A stretch of DNA of 64,000 nt, from contig JBNMKZ010000003.1 in assembly GCA_050874585.1 (NCBI GenBank), positions 24,973 to 88,972 on the forward strand, read 5' to 3'. The translations under genes were made by a program, and so were the position numbers. Positions 7,596-16,297 of this stretch are shown here, piece after piece; the first letter of the stretch is position 1, and every line of letters begins with the position of its first letter. Source of the DNA: UBA1067 sp050874585. Lineage in GTDB: Bacteria > Verrucomicrobiota > Kiritimatiellia > RFP12 > UBA1067. The notes under the pieces were generated by a model that did no database searches, had not been told where the DNA came from, and was given only the letters and a program-made list of their open reading frames with translations.

Positions 7596-10055
7596 ATGGC
7601 CATCAAGAAGAGCGAAATCTATTCATCCCTGGACGCGAGCTGCGACAAGCTGCGCGGCGGCATGGACCCGTCGCAGTACAAGAACTACATCCTCTCGCTG
7701 CTGTTCATGAAGTACGTGACGGTGAAGTTCAAGGGCAAACCCTATCCGCAGGTCACGGTTCCCGAGGGCGGCAGCTTCGATGATCTGAAGGCCCTACGCA
7801 ACCAGGACAACATCGGCGAGGGGGTCGACAAGGCGTTTGCGAAGCTGTCGGAGGCGAACGACCAGTTGAGCGGCATTTTCCGCGACGTGCATTTCAACGA
7901 CTACACGAAGCTCGGAAAGGGCAAGGAGATGGTGAAGAAGATCACCGACCTCATCGACATCTTCTGCCGCCCCGAATTCGATCTCGAGAAGAACCGTGCA
8001 GGCGGGGACGATCTGCTCGGCGACACCTACGAGTACCTCATGCGGAAGTTCGCCGTTGAGAGCGGCAAGTCCAAGGGTCAATTTCTGACCCCTGCGGAGG
8101 CGTCGCGGGTGCTGGCGGGCGTACTGGGCATCGCGGACGTCAAGGCGCGGTCGGAGGGATGGTCGATCTATGACCCGGCTTGCGGATCGGGATCGCTGCT
8201 CATTCGGGCGGCGGATGCGGCGCAATGCCCGGTTGGCATCTTCGGACAGGAGAAGGACGTCACGACGGCAGGCCTTGCGAAGATGAACCTGGTTCTCCAC
8301 AACAAGGCGACAGGTACCATCAAGACGGGCAACACCTTCTCCGAGCCGCAGTACCTCGGCACGGAGAACGGGAAGACGACGGTCAAGCGGTTCGACTTCG
8401 CGGTGGTGAATCCCCCGTTCTCGCTGAAAAACTGGAAGGACGGCTACAAGGACTTCGGTCGCACGGAGGGCTTTGGCGCGACGCCGCCGGACAAGAACGG
8501 CGACTACGCATGGCTCATGCACGTCATCAAGTCGCTCAAGCAGGACGGACGCGCTGCCGTGATTCTGCCGCTCGGCGTCCTCTCGCGTGGCAAGGCGGAG
8601 GAGGCGATCCGCAAGAACATCGTGGATCGCGGACTCATCGAGGGCATCATCATTTTCCCGCCCAACATCTTCTTCGGCACGGGCATCCCGGCGTGTGTGC
8701 TCGTCCTCTCCAAGACCGGCGCGAGTTCTCGTTCGGGCATCTTCATGATCGACGCTTCGGGCGGCTTTGTGAAGGACAAGGACAAGAACCGCCTCCGAGA
8801 GCGTGACATCGAGAAGATTGTCAGCACGTACAAGCAGCGTCGTGTCGAACCGCACTATTCCCGCTTTGTCCAGTGGGGCGAGATCAAGGTCAAGAATGCC
8901 TACAACCTCAATATGCCGCGCTACATCACGAGCGGCGTGAAGGAGGACGTTCAGGACTTGGACGCGCACATGAACGGCGGTATTCCGTCCGCCGACATCG
9001 ACGGGCTGGACGCATTCTGGACGGTGTTTCCGCATCTGCGGCGGCGGCTCTTCGCGGTTGACCGCAAGGGCTACGAGACGCCGAAGGTGGGCTTGGACGA
9101 GGTACGCGAGGCGATCCAGTCCGACAAGGAGTTCGTTGCCTATGCGGAGAAAGTCGCCGCCGCGCTGACGGCATGGGAGAAAGCGGTCGAGGGAACGTTC
9201 TCGTCCATCGCGAAGGGGTCGAACCCGAAGAAGTTCATCCGCACCCCCGCGCAGAAGCTGATGGAGGCGTTTGCCGAGCTGAAGCTGCTGGATGTCTTCG
9301 ATGTTTACGAGGTGCTGCTCTCGTACTGGAATGCGACGATGGCAGACGACGTGTACGTCATTTCCGACGTTGGTTATGCAGCGGGACGCGAGATCGAGGA
9401 AATCACGCGGGAGAGTGAGAACAAGAAGACCGGGGACATGAAGAAGACCGTGGTCGGCTGGGACGGGAAGATCATCCCGCGTTCGCTGCTCGACAAGACG
9501 TATTTCGCGAAGGAGGCGCAGGCGGTCGCCGATGCGGAGGCAAAGAGCGCAACGGCCAAGGCGGCATTCGAGGAGTTCGTCGGCGCGGCAACGGGCGAGG
9601 ACGGTGCGCTTTCGGAATACCTCGGCCTCGATGGCAAGCTCGACACGAAGCGTCTCGCCAAGGACGCGAAGAAGGCGAAAGCCGACGGCGACGATGACGA
9701 GACCTCGGTTGCGCTCGTCGAATACGTCCGGCTGGAGGCCGAGAAGAAGGCGACGTCCAAGGCGGCCAACGAGGCGGCGGATGCGCTGGAGGCGTTGGAG
9801 AAGGCGAAGTATCCGGCACTCTCCGACAAGGAGGTCAAGGATCTGATCGTGCGCGGCAAGTGGTTCGCGGCGGTTCGGGACGGGGTGAATACCCTGCATC
9901 AGTCGGTTTCCAACTGCCTCGCTGAGCGTGTCATTTCCCTTGGCGAACGCTATGCCGCGACGCTGGATGCGCTGGATGACGAGTCCGTATCCCTTGAGAA
10001 GAAGATGCGCAAGCACATCAAGACGATCCTCGAGGTGAAAGGGGGCGCGAAGTAA
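7596..10055 (+). CDS. hsdM: type I restriction-modification methylase subunit
   Basis: Methylates adenine in the target sequence together with HsdS, protecting self DNA. The N-terminal helical HsdM domain covers about residues 1-150. Motif I (YDPACGSGSLL) has its Asp at 193 and the catalytic motif NPPF begins at Asn272. At 819 residues it is much longer than a usual HsdM of about 500; the C-terminal 300 residues are Ala/Lys/Glu-rich and predicted helical or coiled. A good start with GAGAGGAACACGAAC before it. It overlaps hsdS by one base (TAATG). Confidence 0.94.
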   Translation: MAIKKSEIYSSLDASCDKLRGGMDPSQYKNYILSLLFMKYVTVKFKGKPYPQVTVPEGGSFDDLKALRNQDNIGEGVDKAFAKLSEANDQLSGIFRDVHFNDYTKLGKGKEMVKKITDLIDIFCRPEFDLEKNRAGGDDLLGDTYEYLMRKFAVESGKSKGQFLTPAEASRVLAGVLGIADVKARSEGWSIYDPACGSGSLLIRAADAAQCPVGIFGQEKDVTTAGLAKMNLVLHNKATGTIKTGNTFSEPQYLGTENGKTTVKRFDFAVVNPPFSLKNWKDGYKDFGRTEGFGATPPDKNGDYAWLMHVIKSLKQDGRAAVILPLGVLSRGKAEEAIRKNIVDRGLIEGIIIFPPNIFFGTGIPACVLVLSKTGASSRSGIFMIDASGGFVKDKDKNRLRERDIEKIVSTYKQRRVEPHYSRFVQWGEIKVKNAYNLNMPRYITSGVKEDVQDLDAHMNGGIPSADIDGLDAFWTVFPHLRRRLFAVDRKGYETPKVGLDEVREAIQSDKEFVAYAEKVAAALTAWEKAVEGTFSSIAKGSNPKKFIRTPAQKLMEAFAELKLLDVFDVYEVLLSYWNATMADDVYVISDVGYAAGREIEEITRESENKKTGDMKKTVVGWDGKIIPRSLLDKTYFAKEAQAVADAEAKSATAKAAFEEFVGAATGEDGALSEYLGLDGKLDTKRLAKDAKKAKADGDDDETSVALVEYVRLEAEKKATSKAANEAADALEALEKAKYPALSDKEVKDLIVRGKWFAAVRDGVNTLHQSVSNCLAERVISLGERYAATLDALDDESVSLEKKMRKHIKTILEVKGGAK

Positions 10056-11293
10056 TGTGCGAGTGGAAACAGATCCCGTTCGGCGAGTGTTTTGAGCTGC
10101 ACAGGAACAACACCTGTGCCCGTGCCTTTATGGGAAATGCTGGATCGATTCAGAACATTCACTACGGCGACATCCTCGTGAAGTACGGGGCGGTTGTCGA
10201 TCTGGGCAAAGAGGAAGTTCCGTATCTCACGGAGGACGGTGAGAAGTGTGCCCCGAAGGATTATCTCAAAGACGGTGACATCGTGATCGCCGACACGGCA
10301 GAGGACGAGATCGCGGGGAAGGTCGTCGAAGTGCGAGGGCTGGGCGACCGTAAGGCGACGGCTGGCCTGCACACGGTCATGTGCCGCCCCAAGGACGGCG
10401 AAATGTTCGAGCCGGGCTGGTTGGGCTATTGGATGAACTCAAAGGGCTATCATGACCAGCTCATTTCAATGATGACCGGCATCAAGGTGTTGTCGCTCTC
10501 GCGGGCAAACTTCGCGAAGACGTACATCTGTGTACCCAAGCGCGAGGAACAGCGACGGATTGTGTCCGCTTTCAATGACGCGGATCGGCTGATCGCCAAT
10601 CTTGAAAAGCGGATCGCCAAGCGCAAGCTCATCAAGCAGGGGATGATGCAGCAACTTCTCACCGGGGAGGTGCGTCTGCCCGGTTTTAAGGGGGAGTGGG
10701 TTGAGAAGGCAATTGGTAATTTCGCGGATGTTGTTACTGGTGCCACACCGAGTACAGTGTGTGCGGCGTATTGGGGTGGTGATATACGATGGATGAGCTC
10801 AGGGGAATTGAACCTGAAAGAAATCCATGATGTTGAAGGGCGAATTACAAAAGCTGGATTTAATGCTGCCAGCACACATATGGTTCCTGTTGGGTGTGTG
10901 CTGATAGGACTTGCTGGCCAAGGAAAGACTCGTGGAACGGCGGCTTACAATCATGTGGAGCTTTGCACGAATCAGTCAATTGCTTCTATTCTTCCGAATG
11001 ATTCCTATGTGTCTCGGTTGCTGTACTACATTCTCGACAGCAAGTATGAGATGCTTCGAGATATTTCATCTGGAGGAGGTGGCAGAGGCGGTTTGAGCAA
11101 GGAAACGCTTGAAACAGTCAAGGTCACCATGCCGTCAAGCAAGGAAGAACAGTCTGCCATCGCAGGGATCTTGACGGATTGCGACGCTGAGATCTCGACG
11201 CTTGAGCGCAAGCTGGCGAAGTATCGTCAGCTCAAAAGCGGCATGATGAGCGAACTGCTGACGGGGAATGTTCGTCTCGGGGAGGGCAAGTGA
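10055..11293 (+). CDS. hsdS: type I restriction-modification specificity subunit
   Basis: Chooses the DNA sequence for the methylase and nuclease. Two target-recognition domains are seen (about residues 1-180 and 215-400), each closed by a conserved helix: KREEQRRIVSAF with LIKQGMMQQLLTGEVRLP after the first, and KEEQSAIAGIL with LKSGMMSELLTGNVRLG after the second. The repeated QQLLTG/SELLTG phrase is diagnostic. The stretch for the second recognition domain (about 10700-11100) is visibly richer in A/T than its neighbours, as expected for a domain exchanged by recombination. Translation is coupled to hsdM. Confidence 0.95.
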   Translation: MCEWKQIPFGECFELHRNNTCARAFMGNAGSIQNIHYGDILVKYGAVVDLGKEEVPYLTEDGEKCAPKDYLKDGDIVIADTAEDEIAGKVVEVRGLGDRKATAGLHTVMCRPKDGEMFEPGWLGYWMNSKGYHDQLISMMTGIKVLSLSRANFAKTYICVPKREEQRRIVSAFNDADRLIANLEKRIAKRKLIKQGMMQQLLTGEVRLPGFKGEWVEKAIGNFADVVTGATPSTVCAAYWGGDIRWMSSGELNLKEIHDVEGRITKAGFNAASTHMVPVGCVLIGLAGQGKTRGTAAYNHVELCTNQSIASILPNDSYVSRLLYYILDSKYEMLRDISSGGGGRGGLSKETLETVKVTMPSSKEEQSAIAGILTDCDAEISTLERKLAKYRQLKSGMMSELLTGNVRLGEGK

Positions 11294-11348
11294 GATGGAA
11301 GCGCGACCCTCCGTGCTGAACAAGTGATTTCAAAAGGAGAAACGACCT

Positions 11349-14300
11349 ATGCCTAACTCTCTCAACAATTCCGGAACTGCCGTGGGTGCGCCCGAGATCG
11401 CGACGCAGCAGCGGCTCATCGAGCTGTTCGAGCAGAACCTGCAGTACACCTATCTTGGTGACTTGAGCGAAGAGGAGAACCAGAACATCCGCACGGATGA
11501 TCTCGCCCTCTTCCTGACACGGCGCGGACACTCGGCCGAGATGATCAACAAGACTGTCGCCCAGCTGCATGAGGCGGCGAACGACTTGAGCCAGGGACTC
11601 TACAAGGCGAACAAGGAGGTGTACTCGCTTCTCCGCTACGGGGTCAAGGTCCAGAATGCGGACGGCGGATATGACACGGTCGAGCTGATCGACTTTGCAC
11701 ACCCGGAAGACAACGACTTTGCCGTCGCCGAGGAGGTGACGGTCAGCTTCGGCGACTACACAAAGCGTCCCGATCTCGTCATCTACGTGAACGGCATCGC
11801 CCTTGCGGTCATCGAGCTGAAGAAGGCCAGCGTGACGGTGATGAACGGCATCTGCCAGAACATCAACAACCAGGGCGCGATGTTCATCAAGAAGTTCTTC
11901 ACGACGATGCAGCTCGTCTGCGCGGGCAACTCCAGCGAGGGTCTGCGCTATGGGACGGTCGAGACGTCGGCGAAGTTCTACCTCGAGTGGAAGCACGACG
12001 GGTTCGACAAGCGGGACGACGAACGCGAGGCGACGGATGCGGTGCTGGAGCAGGGCGCGGCGCAGTTCGCCGAGAAGCTCGACGGACAGGTGTACGAAAT
12101 GTTCTCCAAGCGGCGGTTCCTTGAGATCGTCCGCAACTTCGTCATCTTCGACAAAGGCCGTAAGAAACTCTGCCGCTACAACCAGTTCTACGGCATCCGC
12201 CGCGCCCTCAAGCGGCTCGGCAAGAACGAGGGCGGCATCATCTGGCATTCGCAGGGGTCGGGCAAGTCGCTCACGATGGTGTGGCTCTCGAAGCTCGTCA
12301 TCGAGGGTGATCCCGAGGCGCGTGTGCTGATCGTGACCGACCGCGACGAACTGGACGACCAGATCGAGAAGCTCTTTCTCGGCGTGGACGAGGGAATCGT
12401 GCGGACGAAGAGCGGCAAGCATCTCCTCGACATCCTCAACGACCCTGCGGGCGGGCGTGTCATCTGCTCCCTCGTCCACAAGTTCGGGCATCGCGGCAAG
12501 AGCGAGGACGAGGCCAGCGAGGCGGACTACGCCAAGTACGTCGCCGAGCTGAAGGCCTCGCTTCCGGCGGACTTCTCCGCAAAGGGACACATCACCGTGT
12601 TCGTCGACGAGTGCCATCGGACGCAGTCGGGCAAACTGCATCAGGCGATGAAGGCGATCATGCCGGACGCCCGGTTCGTCGGCTTCACGGGAACGCCGCT
12701 CCTTAAGAAGGACAAGAAGACGTCGCTGGAGGTGTTCGGCCCGTACATCCACACGTACAAGTTCCCGGAGGCCGTGCGCGACAGGGTCGTCCTCGACCTC
12801 CGCTACGAGGCCCGTGACATTCCGCAGGACGTGACGGCGCAGACGCAGATCGACGCCTGGTTCGAGTCCAAGACGAAGGGGCTCAACGACCGCGCCAAGG
12901 CGAAGCTCAAGGAGAAGTGGGCGACGATGCAGAAGGTGTACTCCTCGCGTGACCGGCTCGCTCGGATCGTCGAGGACATCATCTTCGACTTCAACACCAA
13001 GCCGCGCCTCATGGACGGGGCGGGCAACGCCATGCTGGTGGCCGACTCGATCTACACGGCCTGCAAGTTCTATGAGCTGTTCAAGTCCCACGGTTTCGCG
13101 GGATGTGCGGTCATCTCGTCCTACACGCCCGCCCCGAGCGACGTGGCGACGGATGCGGTCGCCGTGGACGAAAGTACCGAGGCGCAGGAGAAGTTCAACA
13201 CTTACCTCGAAATGATCGGGATAGATCCCGGCGACGACCACAAGCAGGTCGCGAAAAAGCTGGAGGAGTTCGAGAAGGAGGCGAAGCGCGAGTTCGTGGA
13301 AGAGCCAGCGAAGATGAAGGTGCTGATTGTCGTGGACAAGCTCCTCACGGGCTTCGACGCGCCGAAATGCACCTATCTCTACCTCGACAAGCACATGCAG
13401 GATCACGGGCTCTTTCAGGCGATCTGCCGCGTGAACCGTCTCGACAACGAATCCAAGGACTTCGGGTACATCGTCGACTACCAGAAGCTGTTCGGGGATC
13501 TCCAGAGTTCGCTGGAGATGTATTCCAGCGAGGCGTTCAAGGGGTATGACAAAGAAGACGTCGAAGGGCTCGTCAAGAACATCGTGCAGGAGGCGGACGC
13601 GCACTTCCGCGAGACGCTCGATTCGCTGGAGGCGCTGTGCGAGGGTGTCGAACCGCCCGCGAAGGGTCCGCAGTACCGTAAGTATTTCTGCGGTGAGGGC
13701 GAGCTGACGCCCGAACAGACGGCGGAGTTCGCCCAGCGGCGGAGCAAGCTGTACGCCCTCGTCGGGACGCTGGCGCGGGCCTACGCGCAGCTCAAGCCGC
13801 GCATGGCCGATGCCGGGGTCAGCGAGGCCGACCAGCAGAACTACGAGAAGCGCGTGACGTTCTTCCTCGAACTGCGCAACGACATCGGACAGGCCAGCGG
13901 CGACTTCCTCGACCTGCGTCCGTATGAGCCGGGGATGCGGTACCTCATCGACACCTACATCAACGCCAGCGAAAGCGAGAAACTCAACATCCTCGACGAT
14001 TTCACCTTGCTCGACTTCATTGTCGGCAAGGAGGACGAGTCCGAGGGGAAGGAGCCGGATAAGGACGAGAAGGACAGCGTCGCCGAAACCATCGAGAACA
14101 ACGCGACGAAGGAACTCATCCGTCGGCGGTCGATGAACCCCGCGTTCTACGAGAAGATGTCGGCCGTCCTTAAGAAGCTGATCGACGACCGCAAGGCGGG
14201 CGTCCTCGCGTACAGGGATCTTCTGAACGAGTACCGCAAGCTCGCCGAGTCGCTGAAGAATCCCGAAGGATCGGGACACTATCCGGCAGCCATCGCCGCC

Positions 14301-14519
14301 GAGAACAATCCGCTCGTGAACGCCCTCTACGACAACTTCGGCGAGGACGAGGATCTGGCACTCAACCTCAATCAGGCGATTCTCGGGACGAAGATTCCCG
14401 GCTTCCAGTTCAATCCCGCCGCGATGCAGCAGATCAAGGCCGCGCTCTATGCCGTGCTGGAAGACGAGGAAAAGGTCGAGAAGGCCTACGACATACTGGT
14501 TGCACAGGAGGAGGCGTGA
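11349..14519 (+). CDS. hsdR: type I restriction enzyme motor and nuclease subunit
   Basis: Cuts unmethylated DNA after translocating it. The N-terminal PD-(D/E)xK nuclease has Asp142 and the ELK set at 156-158. The SF2 helicase motor has Walker A (QGSGKS, Lys306), TDRDELDDQI near 335, the DECH box at 420-423, and TGTPL near 448. The second RecA lobe contains FDAPKCTYLYLDKHM and the QAICRVNRL motif VI-like segment near 690. The C-terminal helical part that contacts the methylase is present. Preceded by GGAGAAACGACCT and 55 bases from hsdS. The full length of 1056 residues indicates an intact enzyme. Confidence 0.96.
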   Translation: MPNSLNNSGTAVGAPEIATQQRLIELFEQNLQYTYLGDLSEEENQNIRTDDLALFLTRRGHSAEMINKTVAQLHEAANDLSQGLYKANKEVYSLLRYGVKVQNADGGYDTVELIDFAHPEDNDFAVAEEVTVSFGDYTKRPDLVIYVNGIALAVIELKKASVTVMNGICQNINNQGAMFIKKFFTTMQLVCAGNSSEGLRYGTVETSAKFYLEWKHDGFDKRDDEREATDAVLEQGAAQFAEKLDGQVYEMFSKRRFLEIVRNFVIFDKGRKKLCRYNQFYGIRRALKRLGKNEGGIIWHSQGSGKSLTMVWLSKLVIEGDPEARVLIVTDRDELDDQIEKLFLGVDEGIVRTKSGKHLLDILNDPAGGRVICSLVHKFGHRGKSEDEASEADYAKYVAELKASLPADFSAKGHITVFVDECHRTQSGKLHQAMKAIMPDARFVGFTGTPLLKKDKKTSLEVFGPYIHTYKFPEAVRDRVVLDLRYEARDIPQDVTAQTQIDAWFESKTKGLNDRAKAKLKEKWATMQKVYSSRDRLARIVEDIIFDFNTKPRLMDGAGNAMLVADSIYTACKFYELFKSHGFAGCAVISSYTPAPSDVATDAVAVDESTEAQEKFNTYLEMIGIDPGDDHKQVAKKLEEFEKEAKREFVEEPAKMKVLIVVDKLLTGFDAPKCTYLYLDKHMQDHGLFQAICRVNRLDNESKDFGYIVDYQKLFGDLQSSLEMYSSEAFKGYDKEDVEGLVKNIVQEADAHFRETLDSLEALCEGVEPPAKGPQYRKYFCGEGELTPEQTAEFAQRRSKLYALVGTLARAYAQLKPRMADAGVSEADQQNYEKRVTFFLELRNDIGQASGDFLDLRPYEPGMRYLIDTYINASESEKLNILDDFTLLDFIVGKEDESEGKEPDKDEKDSVAETIENNATKELIRRRSMNPAFYEKMSAVLKKLIDDRKAGVLAYRDLLNEYRKLAESLKNPEGSGHYPAAIAAENNPLVNALYDNFGEDEDLALNLNQAILGTKIPGFQFNPAAMQQIKAALYAVLEDEEKVEKAYDILVAQEEA

Positions 14520-15253
14520 CGAAGAGCGAGATAAAGGTGGGGGAGGTTCCCGTGTGCGTGACCCGCAAGGGAATCAAGCACATGCACCTTTACGTCCAGC
14601 CCCCGTACGGGCGGGTCGTTGCGTCCGTCCCGGAGGACGCATCAGACGAAAGCATCCAGTTCTTCGTGCGGGAGAACTTCGGCTGGATTCTCCGTGAGCG
14701 CGAGGCGATGCGCGGACAGGCACGGCAGACGCCGAGGGAGTACGTGTCCGGGGAGACGCTGTACGTCTGGGGTGAGCAGAAGTTCCTCACCGTCGAAAAG
14801 CAGAAGGGGTGGGGCGGCGTGAAAATTTCGGGCAACGAGATCACTTTGCTGGCACCGGAGGAGAGCACGGTCAAGAGCCGCCGCGAATACATGACGGACT
14901 GGTATCGGCGGTTGCTGACGGATGCGGTCAACCGGCTCCTGCCGAAATGGGAGAAGAAAACGGGACTCTGCGCCGAGCGGTTCGAGATAAGGGACATGGC
15001 GCGGAGCTGGGGAACGTGCAATCAGGAGAAGGGAAAGATACAGCTGAACCTCCAGCTCTCGCGCAAGCCGAGGGAGGCGCTTGAGTACGTGATCCTCCAC
15101 GAGTTGTGCCATTTCAAGTGCCGCAATCACGGGAAGGAGTTTGTCTCCCTGCTTGATCGCTACATGCCCAGCTGGCGCGAAGTCCGCCAGCGGCTTAACG
15201 ATGCGCCGCTTGATTTTGTCGGCGAGGACGAGATGGGGAGCAAGGGACCGTAA
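14516..15253 (+). CDS. YgjP/DUF45-type zinc metallopeptidase
   Basis: A predicted soluble zinc protease. The zinc site HELCH (195-199) is followed five residues later by His205, the HExxH-x5-H arrangement of the SprT/WLM/DUF45 group. The upstream segment MARSWGTCN is also typical of this family, as is a core beta-rich N-terminal half. The GTG start overlaps the hsdR stop (GTGA), so it belongs to the RM operon. Such peptidases are often found beside HsdR and may control HsdR levels or act on damaged protein-DNA complexes; this is inference. All three zinc ligands are present. Confidence 0.88.
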   Translation: MTKSEIKVGEVPVCVTRKGIKHMHLYVQPPYGRVVASVPEDASDESIQFFVRENFGWILREREAMRGQARQTPREYVSGETLYVWGEQKFLTVEKQKGWGGVKISGNEITLLAPEESTVKSRREYMTDWYRRLLTDAVNRLLPKWEKKTGLCAERFEIRDMARSWGTCNQEKGKIQLNLQLSRKPREALEYVILHELCHFKCRNHGKEFVSLLDRYMPSWREVRQRLNDAPLDFVGEDEMGSKGP

Positions 15254-15281
15254 GTACATTATGAAAATGTGAGGAACCTCT

Positions 15282-15794
15282 ATGGGGAAAGGCAAGAAGA
15301 CAGAACCGGAAAAGACATTTCTTGAGGCGGAGGACGAAGATATTGTCCTCGACGCTTTCATTGATTTGGTGCCTTCAACAGCCGCTAAATTCAAGGCGGC
15401 TAATGCCAAGTGCCCCCAAAGTTTTGTCAAGAAGTTGCGAGACATAAGATCCTCTCAGCGTGTCGTGGCCGAGGCGGTCGCCGAATATGCTGGCGCCAAG
15501 TTGATGCGCATGAGGTGGGAGTGCCGTCGCCTTGAGCGGAAGAAGATCACCCGCTTGGACCATAACCTCTTGAGCATTTACGACTCGGTTAACGATGCTT
15601 TGCCGATCAAGGAGTTGAGTCCTGAAGATGAAGAGGCGCGGGGACGCGATTTGCTGGACAGATGCAAGGAGCGGGCGGAGCGCATGAACGTGCCGGGATT
15701 CACGATTGATCCGTCTGTTGCGAAAGGGGAACTGCAATGCATCGCCAACGACGAAGGGTATGAGAAAAGGGAGATAACATGGAAGAGACCGTGA
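15282..15794 (+). CDS. unknown protein, first gene of an ABC-3C-like set
   Basis: A 170-residue, mostly helical, charged protein. It has no membrane segment and no motif that I recognise. It starts 28 bases after the metallopeptidase gene with GAGGAA before its ATG and overlaps the next gene by 16 bases. In ABC three-component systems, a variable effector or adaptor gene stands before the middle component and the ATPase, so this protein could fill that place. The role is assigned only by position. Confidence 0.7.
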   Translation: MGKGKKTEPEKTFLEAEDEDIVLDAFIDLVPSTAAKFKAANAKCPQSFVKKLRDIRSSQRVVAEAVAEYAGAKLMRMRWECRRLERKKITRLDHNLLSIYDSVNDALPIKELSPEDEEARGRDLLDRCKERAERMNVPGFTIDPSVAKGELQCIANDEGYEKREITWKRP

Positions 15795-16297
15795 ACAGGC
15801 AAAAAGGATCGTCGCTTGACGATGTTTGGGATTCTCCTATTGGAGGAGCTTATCTCATTTGGCGTTTTGCGAAAGGGTATGCGAAGGAGCGAAGTCCGGG
15901 ACCGAATGCGCTCCTCGTCTTTGCCGCGATGGCGTTGGTGCTTGACGGGTCGTTCTCGTCCCAGATCGTGCCGGGCGGGAATCTCGCAGACTATTCCTTT
16001 GCATTTCACGATTCGTCGGGGAAGGCGGCGAAGTCGCTGGCGGGTCTGCAAGATCGCATCATGGACCTGCGCGAATGGACGTTGAAGTCGCTTGAGTTCG
16101 CGATGGTGACACGTCTGGTAGAGCTGATTCCAGAAACGGGAGTGGTCGTGCCCGTACTTCAAGAAGAGGTGCGTACATCGGCCAAGCTGGCAAGAGGATT
16201 CAAGGACAACGAGGGACTTAAGGCGGAGAACCTCGGCGGGATATTCGCCCGCACAAAGGACGCCGACATTTCATACTATCTGGGAGTTAGATTCTGA
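15779..16297 (+). CDS. middle-component-like protein of an ABC-3C system
   Basis: The 172-residue product resembles the middle component of ABC three-component conflict systems. The N-terminus has a W-x-S-P-x-x-G-A-Y core, then a hydrophobic helix (ALLVFAAMALVLDG) that matches the usual LPLVLH region of the family. A helical middle and a short C-terminal segment about residue display (YYLGVRF) follow. It overlaps both neighbours (16 and 1 bases), so the three proteins are made together. Partner of the ATPase encoded next. The family call rests on pattern memory and gene order, not on a search. Confidence 0.7.
   Translation: MEETVNRQKGSSLDDVWDSPIGGAYLIWRFAKGYAKERSPGPNALLVFAAMALVLDGSFSSQIVPGGNLADYSFAFHDSSGKAAKSLAGLQDRIMDLREWTLKSLEFAMVTRLVELIPETGVVVPVLQEEVRTSAKLARGFKDNEGLKAENLGGIFARTKDADISYYLGVRF

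Noticed and set aside
7794..10016. Minus-strand open frame of 740 codons over hsdM
   Set aside because: Shadow of hsdM; Arg/Leu/Val-rich product with no recognisable fold.
11232..14279. Minus-strand open frame of 1015 codons over hsdR
   Set aside because: A GC-skew shadow. hsdR on the plus strand has all nuclease and helicase motifs.
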